The notes under the pieces were generated by a model. It was not told the DNA's origin. It saw nothing but the letters and a program-made list of their open reading frames with translations, and did no database searches. From NCBI GenBank assembly GCA_964649515.1, contig CAZYPV010000005.1, positions 1 through 64,000 of the forward strand: DNA of 64,000 bases. The letters are read 5' to 3'. Below are positions 33,437-42,428 of the stretch, in pieces. The position numbers were made by a program, and so were the translations under genes. Source of the DNA: CALKGK01 sp964649515. Lineage in GTDB: Bacteria > Bacteroidota > Bacteroidia > Flavobacteriales_D > Sanyastnellaceae. How positions within the stretch are numbered: the stretch's first letter is position 1; each line of letters opens with the position of its first letter.

Positions 33437-34683
33437 AGAAAGAGGCAAAGGTGTACTTCCCCGGGCTAAATGCCTTGCGCTTTTTTGCGGCCATTGCGGT
33501 TGTGGTGACCCACGTGGAGCTCATGAAAAAGTATCTGGGTTTTGACAACTTGTGGAGCGACATTTGGGACATCCGCTACGGAATTCGAAGCACCGCCTTT
33601 GAAGCCATCCAGCTTGGACAACTCAAATGGTACCACCCCATTGTTTTTGAACTGGGTCCGCTCGGTGTGAATTTCTTTTTTGTTCTCAGCGGTTTTTTGA
33701 TCACCTATCTCCTCTTCGAAGAGAAGAAAAAAACCAAAACCGTGGCGGTTTCGCACTTTTACCTTCGGCGCATTCTGAGAATATGGCCTTTGTATTACCT
33801 CGTGTTGATTTTGGGATTTTTCATCTTGCCACAATTTGATCTTTTTGACGTGCCCAGCCAAAGTGCAGCGCTTACCGATCATTTCTGGGAAAACCTCATC
33901 TGTTATGCCTTAATTCTCCCCAACCTCGCTTTCGCTCTTTTTTCGGAAGACGGCGGAGCTGTTCCCAACATTGGCCAATCTTGGTCCATTGGTGTAGAAG
34001 AACAGTTCTACCTCCTTTGGCCGCTCATTTTGAAGTACACCAAAAAGCCCTTGGTGCTTATTCTCGTTGCTACTCTTGTACTTCTAGGGCTCAAATTCAT
34101 CGTTTTGGTGATGCTCGAATCCCAGCCTAGCGACACCCTTGTGGTGATCAAAAACTTCTTGGTGATGAGCAAAATTGAAAGCATGGCCATTGGTGGCTTG
34201 GGGGCTTATTTTCTGTACTACAAGAAAAATTACGTCCTCTCGGTGATTTACAACCCGCTGATGCAAACGCTTGCCTTTTTGTTGATTCCCTTTTTATTGT
34301 TTTTCACCCATAGAATGTACCAAGATGGGGCGCACCTCATCTCCTCAGCCAGTTTCTTGATCATCATCATGAACATTGCCAGCAACGAAAACAGCCTCAT
34401 CAAACTGTCAGGTAAACTACTCTACAATTTGGGTAAAATATCTTACGGGGTTTATATGTACCACATGATGGTGATTGTTTTTGTTCTCAATTTCCTCAAA
34501 CAACAGGAAGTTCCTCCCGACGCTTTGGGAGGAATCAATGGAGTCTTGTTATATTTCGGAGTAATTGCCTTAACCTTGTTAATAGCGCAGTTATCATACA
34601 CCTATTTCGAAGCCTTTTTCATTCGCAAGAAAGCGGCCTTCACGAAGGTGATTAGCGGAGATGCCGCAAGAAAGAAGAAATGA
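33433..34683 (+). CDS. Acyltransferase family 3 (OafA/YrhL-like) membrane protein
   Basis: This 416-residue protein has about ten hydrophobic segments. Diagnostic parts are GLNALRFFAAIAVVVTHVE with the catalytic-type His, GVNFFFVLSGFLITYLLFEE, RRILRIWPLYYLVLIL and QSWSIGVEEQFYLLWPLI. Such enzymes O-acetylate or otherwise acylate envelope polysaccharides at the cytoplasmic membrane. It is coupled at both ends by ATGA overlaps to a GT4 gene and to the Wzy-like gene, which fits decoration of the same glycan. Confidence 0.88.
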   Translation: MKKEAKVYFPGLNALRFFAAIAVVVTHVELMKKYLGFDNLWSDIWDIRYGIRSTAFEAIQLGQLKWYHPIVFELGPLGVNFFFVLSGFLITYLLFEEKKKTKTVAVSHFYLRRILRIWPLYYLVLILGFFILPQFDLFDVPSQSAALTDHFWENLICYALILPNLAFALFSEDGGAVPNIGQSWSIGVEEQFYLLWPLILKYTKKPLVLILVATLVLLGLKFIVLVMLESQPSDTLVVIKNFLVMSKIESMAIGGLGAYFLYYKKNYVLSVIYNPLMQTLAFLLIPFLLFFTHRMYQDGAHLISSASFLIIIMNIASNENSLIKLSGKLLYNLGKISYGVYMYHMMVIVFVLNFLKQQEVPPDALGGINGVLLYFGVIALTLLIAQLSYTYFEAFFIRKKAAFTKVISGDAARKKK

Positions 34684-35990
34684 ACAGACTGATTACTATA
34701 GGGGTTTACATCACGATTTTTATCAGTTCATACGTGCTGTTTAAATCGCCGTTTGAAGGGTACATCAGCTACTTTGTAATGCTTTTTCTCTTCCCCATCA
34801 TGCTCGTGCGCTACGGAATCCCGAAGCTCCCCTTGCTCATTTTCCTGCCACTCCTCGTTTCAGGATTTGTTTACATCATGGCTGGCGACAACAACTTTGG
34901 AAGTTTCATCAAAATCTTCATTGGTTTTTTTGCTGCCGTACTGTTCTACCGCTACGTCCTCGAGATGTACGATTTCGACGTCCCAAAGCTCTTCGAATGG
35001 TATGTGAAGGGATGTGTGATTGTTTCGGTTATCGGCATTTTTCAAGTCATTTTTTTCCGGCTTGGTTTCAAACCGGGCTATGATTTCCACTGGATTTTCA
35101 ACAAATGGGGACTCACGCAAGGCGGTCTGGGAGTGCGAATGAACTCTGTATTTTCTGAACCCGCCTACTTCGCCGCAGTCGTTGGTCCGGCTTTCTTCGT
35201 AGCCATTCACAATTTATTTTGGCGCACCCGTTTTTGGATGACGAAAAGACAAGCGATCATTATCGTTGTTGCCTACCTCCTCACCTTCAGTAGCCTTGGA
35301 ATTCTGGGAATCTTCCTGGCCATTTTACTCCTGCTGCTCAACTATGGTTTTGTGAGGTATGCCATCATTTTTATTCCTGTAGCCTATTTTGGGTTTGGTT
35401 TCGTGTATAACAATGTTGAGGAATTCAGAGAACGCTACGACGGTACTTTGGAGGTGTTTGTGAATCAGAACATCCGCGATTACGATGTGCACGGCTCTTC
35501 CTTCGTACTCTACAACAATTTCACGGTGGCGTTTGAAAACTTTAAGCGAAACCCCATTTTAGGAACGGGTTTGGGGTCGCAAGAAACCGCCTTTGATCGA
35601 TACAGTTTGACCCGTTTCACTGATGTAATTCAAATTGACTTCAACAAGTCAGATGCCAACTCCATGTTTTTGAGACTGATGTCGGAAACGGGCTTGTATG
35701 GTGTCCTTTTCATCATCATCTTTTTGTTTAAGCATCACATCCCAAGGACAAAATCGGCCAACGACTACAATTGGATCATCAGCAATGCCATTTTGATGGT
35801 AATCCTGCTCTATCTCGCTCGGCAGGGACACTATTTCATCAATGGTTTCCCCTTCTTTCTGTGGTGCTATTATTACGTGAGTAAATCCAACAAAGCCGCA
35901 CTGGCCGAGGAATTGGGCGAACTTTCTTCTGTACCCATCAACCCGTCGGTATCCAAAAAGAAAAAAGCCGTTCGGCACTTCCCCGGCTAA
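34680..35990 (+). CDS. O-antigen polymerase/ligase-like membrane protein (Wzy-like)
   Basis: This 436-residue polytopic protein has about ten hydrophobic segments and a large periplasmic-type loop (~240-320). Motifs are GVRMNSVFSEPAYFAAVVGPAF, FKRNPILGTGLGSQE and SMFLRLMSETGLYGVLF, the pattern of the O-antigen ligase/polymerase superfamily. It would join repeat units on the outer side of the cytoplasmic membrane. Neither a Wzx flippase nor a second polymerase is seen in the window. The coexistence with Wzm/Wzt is noted in the findings. A charged tail (KKKKA) ends the protein. Confidence 0.82.
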   Translation: MNRLITIGVYITIFISSYVLFKSPFEGYISYFVMLFLFPIMLVRYGIPKLPLLIFLPLLVSGFVYIMAGDNNFGSFIKIFIGFFAAVLFYRYVLEMYDFDVPKLFEWYVKGCVIVSVIGIFQVIFFRLGFKPGYDFHWIFNKWGLTQGGLGVRMNSVFSEPAYFAAVVGPAFFVAIHNLFWRTRFWMTKRQAIIIVVAYLLTFSSLGILGIFLAILLLLLNYGFVRYAIIFIPVAYFGFGFVYNNVEEFRERYDGTLEVFVNQNIRDYDVHGSSFVLYNNFTVAFENFKRNPILGTGLGSQETAFDRYSLTRFTDVIQIDFNKSDANSMFLRLMSETGLYGVLFIIIFLFKHHIPRTKSANDYNWIISNAILMVILLYLARQGHYFINGFPFFLWCYYYVSKSNKAALAEELGELSSVPINPSVSKKKKAVRHFPG

Positions 35991-36005
35991 AAATGGGCAA
36001 ATCAA

Positions 36006-36013
36006 TACCTTCG
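36006..36013 (+). promoter_or_regulatory. Possible -7 box (TACCTTCG) before the GT4 gene at 36035
   Basis: One mismatch to TAnnTTTG, placed 22 bases before the ATG, in the only clear intergenic space (44 bases) of this part of the operon. It is weak evidence for an internal promoter. Confidence 0.3.
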
Positions 36014-36034
36014 CATTTCTACTGACTGAAACAC

Positions 36035-37072
36035 ATGAACGCCAAAACCGCACTCTTTCTTTACACCGAACTTGCCGGGTACATGGTGAATTGCATCAAT
36101 ACTTTGGCAGAGGAAAAAGGAATTGAGGTTAAAATTATCGCCTATCCCATCAATCCCGAAGCCCCATTCAGTTTTGATTTCCATTCAAAGGTAGAAGTCT
36201 TGAACCGAAAAGACTTCCAAGACAACACCCTTTCCAACTTCATCAAAGAACTTCAACCAAACTGGATTTACTGTTCTGGCTGGTCTGACAAAGGCTACCT
36301 CCAGGCCATCAAGAAGAACCCCAGTATTCCAAGTGCCCTGGCTTTTGACAACCAATGGGAAGGAAATCTGAAACAAAAAGTGCTTTCTCTAGGAGCTCGT
36401 TTTCTTTTGAAACCCCATTTCAATTTTGCCTTTGTGCCCGGAGAACGCCAAGCTCGTTTTGCGAAAAAGTTGGGCTTTGCAGACCGAGAAATCAAGCGAG
36501 GAGTGTACTGCTGCGATACAAAGCTCTTCGCTTCTTACAAAGCAAAAAAAACCGAGAAACAACTGTTGTGGATGGGGAGATATATCCCACAAAAAGGCGC
36601 CGAGCTTCTTTGGAAAAGCTTCATTGAAGTAAACGAAGAGCTTGGAAATGCATGGACCCTTCACTGCGCTGGGACGGGAAGCGATTTTGAGCAGAGAATA
36701 CACCACCCGCACATCGTACATCACGGATTTGTTCAGCCAGAGAACCTCAAAGAACTCATTCAAAAAAGCACCTGCTTTGTCCTGCCGAGTCATTTTGAAC
36801 CCTGGGGAGTGGTGGTGCACGAAATGGCCACTGCCGGACTTCCTCTTTTGGTTTCATCTGCTGTTGGCGCGGGAGACGAGTTTGTGAAAGATAATGAGAA
36901 CGGGATTGTGTTTGAGGTGAATGACGAAAAAGCACTGAAAAATGCCCTTTATCAAGTGATGAGTTCAAGTCCGGAAGCCCTGCGCGAAATGGGAAGACAA
37001 AGCGAAGTTCTTGCGGAAAAAATCAGCCCTACAACTTGGGCCAACACTGTTGAATCAATGATGTACCTTTAA
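36035..37072 (+). CDS. GT4-family glycosyltransferase
   Basis: This 345-residue GT-B protein has a compact N-domain (ALFLYTELAGYMVNCINTL), and LLWMGRYIPQKGAELLWKSF and LHCAGTGSDFEQ in the C-domain. The donor site is LPSHFEPWGVVVHEMATAGLPLLVS, with the Glu in FEPWG-V-HEM as in many GT4 enzymes. It is a clear family member of unknown sugar specificity. It is followed after 3 bases by the epimerase gene. Confidence 0.85.
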   Translation: MNAKTALFLYTELAGYMVNCINTLAEEKGIEVKIIAYPINPEAPFSFDFHSKVEVLNRKDFQDNTLSNFIKELQPNWIYCSGWSDKGYLQAIKKNPSIPSALAFDNQWEGNLKQKVLSLGARFLLKPHFNFAFVPGERQARFAKKLGFADREIKRGVYCCDTKLFASYKAKKTEKQLLWMGRYIPQKGAELLWKSFIEVNEELGNAWTLHCAGTGSDFEQRIHHPHIVHHGFVQPENLKELIQKSTCFVLPSHFEPWGVVVHEMATAGLPLLVSSAVGAGDEFVKDNENGIVFEVNDEKALKNALYQVMSSSPEALREMGRQSEVLAEKISPTTWANTVESMMYL

Positions 37073-37075
37073 GCC

Positions 37076-38023
37076 ATGGCAAAAATTTTAGTCACCGGAG
37101 GAGCAGGTTTTATTGGCGGCGCAATGGCTGAAGCCTTGGCGAAGAACCCAAAGAATGAAATCGTTGTGTTCGACAACCTCTTAACAGGAGCCTTGTGCAA
37201 ACTGCCCAAATCGGAGCATCAAAACATTCACTTCATCCAAGGCGATGTCAATCATTTGGAAGAATTAGCGTTGGTATTCCAAGCTTGGGATTTTGATTTC
37301 GTTTTCCATTATGCCGCTATGGTGGGGGTCCTCAGAACCTTGAAATCACCCGTAAAAGTGCTTGAAGACATCGACGGCATCCGAAATGTGCTGGAATTGA
37401 GCAGACACGCCAATGTGCGCCGAGTATTTTTTTCAAGTTCATCAGAAGTTTACGGAGAACCTTTTGAAATACCTCAAAACGAGAAAACAACACCATTAAA
37501 TTCCCGACTTCCTTATGCCATCGTGAAAAACGTGGGGGAAGCCTACCTCCGTGCCTTTCATCAAGAACACCAATTGAATTATACCATTTTTCGCTTCTTC
37601 AATACCTACGGACCAAAACAGAGCGATGATTTTGTGATGACCAAATTCATCAAAGCAGCTTTGCAAAACGAGGACATCACGATTTACGGAGACGGGCAAC
37701 AAACTCGAACCTTCTGTCATATCCAAGACAACATCGCAGCCTGTCTTTCCATCTTTGAAAATGAACACTACTTGAACGAAACCGTCAACATTGGTTCTGA
37801 TCTTGAAATATCCATCCTTGAATTGGCTGAGTTGATCTTGAAGTTGACCAATAGTAAAGGACAAATTGTTCATCTGCCAGCGCTAAGTGAGGGCGACATG
37901 ACCCGAAGACGTCCTGACAACACCAAAATGAAGGCCGTACTTGAAAAAGAACTCATCTCTTTAGAAGAAGGAATTCAAGACCTTTGTGAGCATTTAAAAC
38001 AGGAAGCGCATGTGCGGAATTAG
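37076..38023 (+). CDS. NAD-dependent sugar epimerase/dehydratase (extended SDR)
   Basis: This 315-residue protein has the Rossmann motif ILVTGGAGFIGGAMAEAL, the catalytic Ser-rich FFSSSSEVYGEP, the Tyr-x3-Lys in LPYAIVKN and FNTYGPKQSDDFV. It ends with GDMTRRRPDNTKMK. This is the pattern of UDP-glucose 4-epimerase and UDP-glucuronate decarboxylase relatives. It is too short and motif-poor to call LegB. It overlaps the AsnB-type gene by 14 bases, so it may supply the uronic-acid-type sugar that the amidotransferase modifies (inference). Confidence 0.82.
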   Translation: MAKILVTGGAGFIGGAMAEALAKNPKNEIVVFDNLLTGALCKLPKSEHQNIHFIQGDVNHLEELALVFQAWDFDFVFHYAAMVGVLRTLKSPVKVLEDIDGIRNVLELSRHANVRRVFFSSSSEVYGEPFEIPQNEKTTPLNSRLPYAIVKNVGEAYLRAFHQEHQLNYTIFRFFNTYGPKQSDDFVMTKFIKAALQNEDITIYGDGQQTRTFCHIQDNIAACLSIFENEHYLNETVNIGSDLEISILELAELILKLTNSKGQIVHLPALSEGDMTRRRPDNTKMKAVLEKELISLEEGIQDLCEHLKQEAHVRN

Positions 38024-39887
38024 TGGAATATACGGACTTGAGGGCTTGGAGGACCCGAAATCCATCCTCATCAAAATGACCGAAGCCCTCGCTCATCGGG
38101 GTCCGGACGCTCAAGGTATCCACTTCAATGAACACCTTGGGATGGGGCATCGCCGGCTTTCCATCATCGACACTTCCAGCGATGGGAATCAACCCTTTCA
38201 CAGTGCTGACGGCATGTATAGCTTGGTTTTCAATGGCGAACTCTATAACTATCTCGAGCTCAAAGAAAAACTCAAAGAATATCCTTTTCAAACCAAAACC
38301 GACACCGAAGTCGTGCTTGCAGCTCTTCAGACTTGGGGAGATCAAGCACTTCAACGCTTCAACGGGATGTTCGCTTTTGCCTTTTGGGACCATCACAAAA
38401 AAGAACTCAAACTCGTTCGCGACCGACTTGGCATCAAGCCGCTTTATGTTTCGAGTGTTGGATCCCACTTCCTCTTTGCCTCTGAAATTCGGAGTATTTT
38501 GGCCAGTGAACTTGTTGAGCGGAAATTATCTCCAGAAGGTCTTGCAGACTATCTCCGCTACCAAACGGTGCATGGTGAACATACCATCATTGAAGGCATT
38601 CAGCAAATTCCAGCAGGAGGAATGCTGGTGATTCGGGAGGAAGAACAACAGTTTGTGGACTACTGGAATCTTTGTCAAGCAGCCAATTTGGACGCCGGCA
38701 ATCAAAATCGAGAGCAACAGAAAAAAGACATTCGCACCCTGCTCACGGAAAGCGTTCAATTAAGAATGCGGGCAGACGTTCCCTTCGGAGCCTTTCTCTC
38801 TGGAGGAATTGACAGCAGTGCCATCGTGGGTTTGATGGCTGAAGTGAGTGATCAATCCATCGCCACATTCAACATCAGTTTCAAAGAAAACGAATTCAGT
38901 GAAGCTCCCTATGCACGGGCAATTGCTCAAAAATTCAACACCGATCATCATGAAATTGAGCTCAGTGTTGATGCATTCAAATCCATGATTCCCGACGCAT
39001 TGGACGCCATGGACCACCCGAGCGGCGATGGTCCGAACACCTACGTGGTTTCCAAAGTCACCAAAGAAGCTGGAATTACCATGGCCTTGAGTGGCCTCGG
39101 GGGCGACGAGCTCTTCGCAGGTTACAGCATCTTCACCCAAAGCGCATCGCTATTGAGCAAACGTTGGCTCATGAGCTTTCCTCCCCTCATTCGGGGTATG
39201 GGTGGCGACCTGATGAAACTACTCAAACCAAGTGTTGCCAGCAGCAAAATGGCCGGCATCTTAAAAGAAGACTACCTCGATTTAGAACACGTTTACCCTT
39301 GGTCTCGCAGCATCTTTGAAGATCAGAAAATCCAGAAATTACTGCGGCAAAAAAACCTTCCCGAAAACGCAGTGAAACGTCAACTCTTGGAAAGTTTTCA
39401 AGCAAAATCTCGTGGAGCAAACCTCCCCTTTTTGAGTAAAGTAAGTGTAGCTGAAATACAAAGCTATATGCGTCATGTGCTTTTGCGTGACAGCGACCAA
39501 ATGAGCATGGCCCACGCCTTGGAAGTTCGCGTCCCTTTTCTCGACCACCGCTTAGTAGCTTACGTTTTGGGGGTGAATGATACCAACAAATACCCGCATA
39601 CACCCAAAGAATTGCTTGTGGACAGCCTTGGAGACCTCCTCCCGCGAGAAATCGTTGACCGACCCAAAATGGGGTTCACTTTACCTTGGGAACTTTGGAT
39701 GAAAGGCGATTTGAAAGACTTTTGTGCTGAAAACATGGAAGCACTCAGTAAGAGAGAAGCATTTAATGAACGGGAAGTGCTTCAGCTTTGGAAAGATTTT
39801 CTTCATGGAAAGCCGGGCATTACTTGGAGCAGGATTTGGCCGTTGGTGGTCTTAAATTATTGGATGAATAAGAACAACATTGAGTAA
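38010..39887 (+). CDS. asnB: AsnB-type glutamine amidotransferase (asparagine synthase family)
   Basis: This 625-residue protein starts MCGISGIYG, so Cys2 is the class II glutaminase nucleophile. The glutaminase domain (~1-210) has HRGPDAQG, GHRRLSIID, VFNGELYNY and RDRLGIKPLY. The synthetase domain has the PP-loop FLSGGIDSSAIVGL (~265), SGLGGDELFAGY and RVPFLDHRLV. It could make asparagine. AsnB relatives inside polysaccharide loci also amidate uronic acids, and the overlap with an epimerase gene favours that here. The two cannot be separated from sequence alone. Confidence 0.88.
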   Translation: MCGISGIYGLEGLEDPKSILIKMTEALAHRGPDAQGIHFNEHLGMGHRRLSIIDTSSDGNQPFHSADGMYSLVFNGELYNYLELKEKLKEYPFQTKTDTEVVLAALQTWGDQALQRFNGMFAFAFWDHHKKELKLVRDRLGIKPLYVSSVGSHFLFASEIRSILASELVERKLSPEGLADYLRYQTVHGEHTIIEGIQQIPAGGMLVIREEEQQFVDYWNLCQAANLDAGNQNREQQKKDIRTLLTESVQLRMRADVPFGAFLSGGIDSSAIVGLMAEVSDQSIATFNISFKENEFSEAPYARAIAQKFNTDHHEIELSVDAFKSMIPDALDAMDHPSGDGPNTYVVSKVTKEAGITMALSGLGGDELFAGYSIFTQSASLLSKRWLMSFPPLIRGMGGDLMKLLKPSVASSKMAGILKEDYLDLEHVYPWSRSIFEDQKIQKLLRQKNLPENAVKRQLLESFQAKSRGANLPFLSKVSVAEIQSYMRHVLLRDSDQMSMAHALEVRVPFLDHRLVAYVLGVNDTNKYPHTPKELLVDSLGDLLPREIVDRPKMGFTLPWELWMKGDLKDFCAENMEALSKREAFNEREVLQLWKDFLHGKPGITWSRIWPLVVLNYWMNKNNIE

Positions 39888-41016
39888 AACACCGCACATA
39901 CTTGTTTTCATAGATTGGTTTTCCCCTGGTTACAAAGCGGGAGGTCCTATTCGATCGATCGTGCACTTGTGTGAGCAGTTGCCTTTTCGTTTTTCAATCG
40001 TTACCTCCTGTTTCGACCACCAATCCAGCACTCCTTATCCTGGAATTGAACAAGGAGCATGGCTGAAACATCGCGAAAATGTGGAAGTGATGTACCTTCC
40101 GCCCAAAAGCATTTCAAACGCATTTTTGAAAACCCTCCTTTTTGAGCGAAATCCCGATAAAATCTATCTGAATAGCATGTTCAGCATGCCTTTCTCGGTG
40201 ATGCCCATGAAAATGGCCAAGAAACTCAATTGGTCTAATCGGGTCATTCTTGCACCAAGAGGAATGCTGAAAGCAGGGGCACTTTCCATCAAGTCAAAAA
40301 AGAAAAAAACCTTTCTCTTCACCAGTAAATTATTAGCTTGGCACAAGGGAATTACTTGGCACGCCACAAATGCGGAAGAAGCAGATGAAATTCGCAAGGT
40401 ATATGGTGAATCGTGTCAGATCCTCATCGCACCCAACCTCCCCACATCTCCAAAAGAAGCCCTCGAACTGCCACCAAAGAACGTAGGCACGTTGAAGTTG
40501 GTGTCCATCTCCCGGGTGAGCAGGGAGAAGAACTTGCTGGGTGGATTAAAGTACCTCACCAAGGTCGATCGAAAAATTGAATGGTGGATTTATGGCGTGC
40601 TTCAAGACCAAGAATACCTGTCCTCATTAAAAGCTTTCGCAAAGGAACACCCGCACGTTGAGATGCACCTCGTGGGCGAAATCCCTCCAGATCAAATGAG
40701 CTCAGCACTGCAAAAAGCCCATTTTTTCTATTCACCTACCTTAGGAGAGAATTACGGTCACGCCATTGTTGAGGCCCTGAATTATGGTATTCCTGTCATC
40801 ATTTCAGACAAAACACCTTGGCGAAATTTGGAAGAACAAAAATCGGGTTGGGACTTGAACCTCAATCCTCTTTATTTTGTGCCTGTTTTGGAGTATTGTG
40901 CCGACATGGATCAAGAAACCTATGCCGAATGGAGGACAGGTGCTCACCGACTTGGACAAAACATCGCGACGGATGAGAAAGCCATCAACGCAAACAAAGC
41001 GCTATTTCGCTCATGA
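39880..41016 (+). CDS. GT-B (GT4-like) glycosyltransferase (TTG start)
   Basis: This 378-residue protein uses TTG 39880, which overlaps the asnB stop, and begins SKTPHILVFIDWFSPGYKAGGPI, a typical N-domain with its glycine loop. The C-domain has VSISRVSREKNLLGGLKYL, EMHLVGEIPPDQMSSAL and the donor site YSPTLGENYGHAIVEALNYGIPVII with GENYG-xxxxEA, close to WcaI-type and capsule GT4 enzymes. It is followed, with a 4-base overlap, by the WcaF-like acetyltransferase. Confidence 0.83.
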   Translation: MSKTPHILVFIDWFSPGYKAGGPIRSIVHLCEQLPFRFSIVTSCFDHQSSTPYPGIEQGAWLKHRENVEVMYLPPKSISNAFLKTLLFERNPDKIYLNSMFSMPFSVMPMKMAKKLNWSNRVILAPRGMLKAGALSIKSKKKKTFLFTSKLLAWHKGITWHATNAEEADEIRKVYGESCQILIAPNLPTSPKEALELPPKNVGTLKLVSISRVSREKNLLGGLKYLTKVDRKIEWWIYGVLQDQEYLSSLKAFAKEHPHVEMHLVGEIPPDQMSSALQKAHFFYSPTLGENYGHAIVEALNYGIPVIISDKTPWRNLEEQKSGWDLNLNPLYFVPVLEYCADMDQETYAEWRTGAHRLGQNIATDEKAINANKALFRS

Positions 41017-41564
41017 AAACAACCGACCTCAGTACATTCAATAACGACTGGTATCAACCGGGCAACAAAGTGAAAAAATTGCTCTGGTATTTTATGAATG
41101 TGCTTGTAATGAAGAATCACCTTTGGCCACACAGTCCGTCAAAAATCTCGCTTTTACGAGCATTTGGGGCCAAAATTGGACAAGGTGTTGTGATCAAACC
41201 TGGAGTGAGTGTCAAGTACCCATGGCTCTTGCGCATTGGCAACTACTCATGGATAGGAGAAAACGTTTGGATTGATAACCTCGATTTCGTGAACATTGGG
41301 AACCACGTTTGCATCTCTCAAGGAGCATTGCTTTTGTGCGGAAATCACGATTATTCCAGTTCTCGATTTGACCTTATGATTGGTGAAATCCATCTTGAAG
41401 ACGGAGTTTGGATTGGAGCCAAATCAACGGTGAGCGGAGGAGTGCGCGCCAAATCGCACGCTGTTCTTAGCATTCAATCTGTTGCATCGAAAGACCTGGA
41501 TGCCTATTCCATTTATCGCGGGAACCCTGCAACAAAAATCAAAGAAAGGACCATTAAAGCATGA
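41013..41564 (+). CDS. wcaF: WcaF-like sugar O-acetyltransferase
   Basis: This 183-residue protein has a left-handed beta-helix of hexapeptide repeats (IGQGVVIKPGVSVKYP, IGNYSWIGENVWID, IGNHVCISQGALLLCG) and the catalytic-type His in GNHDYSS. It closes with YSIYRGNPATKIKER. It resembles the colanic acid acetyltransferase WcaF in length and motifs. It would transfer an acetyl group from acetyl-CoA to a sugar of the growing unit. It is coupled by ATGA to the GT4 before it and the GT2 after it, an arrangement like the wca cluster. Confidence 0.85.
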   Translation: MKTTDLSTFNNDWYQPGNKVKKLLWYFMNVLVMKNHLWPHSPSKISLLRAFGAKIGQGVVIKPGVSVKYPWLLRIGNYSWIGENVWIDNLDFVNIGNHVCISQGALLLCGNHDYSSSRFDLMIGEIHLEDGVWIGAKSTVSGGVRAKSHAVLSIQSVASKDLDAYSIYRGNPATKIKERTIKA

Positions 41565-42307
41565 AGATTTCGATCATAACCATCGCTTACAATAGTGAAG
41601 AAACCATCGAAGACACCATTCTCTCAGTGCTTGCTCAAAGTCATAAAGACATTGAATACATTGTGGTGGACGGTGCCTCGAAAGACGGTACAATGGACAT
41701 TGTGAACAAGCATCAAGCGGGAATTGCGCGCATCATTTCGGAGCCCGACAAAGGCATTTACGATGCAATGAACAAGGGAGTTCTGGCAGCAACAGGAGAT
41801 GTCATTGGTATCCTGAACTCTGACGATTTTTATGCGGACAATGACGTGATTAAGGACGTGAATACAGCTTTTGAAAAGAGTGACATTGAAGGCTTGTATG
41901 CCGACCTTGTGTATGTTGACCGAAACAATCCAACACGTGTGGTTCGGAATTGGAAATCGGGGGACTATCGTCCGGGTTTGTTTTTGAAAGGATGGATGCC
42001 TCCTCATCCCACCTTCTTTGTGAAAAAGGGATGCTATGATCAACTTGGGATTTACAATACCACTTTAAAAAGTGCTGCTGATTACGAACTCATGCTTCGT
42101 TTCATTCACAAAGGAAAGATCAAATTGGGGTATTTGCCTCGGATAATCACCAAAATGCGTCTTGGTGGTCAAAGCAACGTAAGCTTAAAGAACCGCATTC
42201 GCGCTAATCAAGAAGATCGGAAAGCATGGGAGATGAACGGCTTAAAACCTGGTCCCTTCACCCTCATCAGAAAACCCCTGGGGAAGATCAAACAATATCT
42301 TCGTTAG
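41561..42307 (+). CDS. Family 2 glycosyltransferase (WcaE/WcaA-like), last gene of the locus
   Basis: This 248-residue GT-A protein has MKISIITIAYNSEETIEDTI, YIVVDGASKDGT, ISEPDKGIYDAMNKGV and the metal motif LNSDD (~87), followed by FLKGWMPPHPTFFVKK. The DKGIYDAMNKG segment is typical of colanic-acid-type GT2 enzymes such as WcaE. It is the final gene before a hairpin terminator, fixing the 3' boundary of the polysaccharide locus. Confidence 0.87.
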   Translation: MKISIITIAYNSEETIEDTILSVLAQSHKDIEYIVVDGASKDGTMDIVNKHQAGIARIISEPDKGIYDAMNKGVLAATGDVIGILNSDDFYADNDVIKDVNTAFEKSDIEGLYADLVYVDRNNPTRVVRNWKSGDYRPGLFLKGWMPPHPTFFVKKGCYDQLGIYNTTLKSAADYELMLRFIHKGKIKLGYLPRIITKMRLGGQSNVSLKNRIRANQEDRKAWEMNGLKPGPFTLIRKPLGKIKQYLR

Positions 42308-42374
42308 GAGAAACAAGGTTTAAAAGGAAACTTGTCCTCACTTGCTTTCTCTTTCTACACTTCAGCACAAACAA

Positions 42375-42404
42375 AAACCCTCAACACGAAAGTGCTGAGG
42401 GTTT
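42375..42404. terminator. Hairpin terminator, probably bidirectional
   Basis: AAACCCTCAACAC (42375-42387) pairs with GTGCTGAGGGTTT (42392-42404) around a GAAA loop, with one A-C mismatch. An A-run precedes it and TTTAAAAATTCTTTT follows. It sits between the convergent GT2 gene and the DUF6089 gene, so it can end both transcripts. Confidence 0.75.
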
Positions 42405-42428
42405 AAAAATTCTTTTGGGTTGTCTATC

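Noticed and set aside
37076..38023. Calling the epimerase LegB
   Set aside because: Length and motifs fit UDP-sugar epimerases or decarboxylases in general; the features I would expect of a 4,6-dehydratase of the LegB type are not visible.
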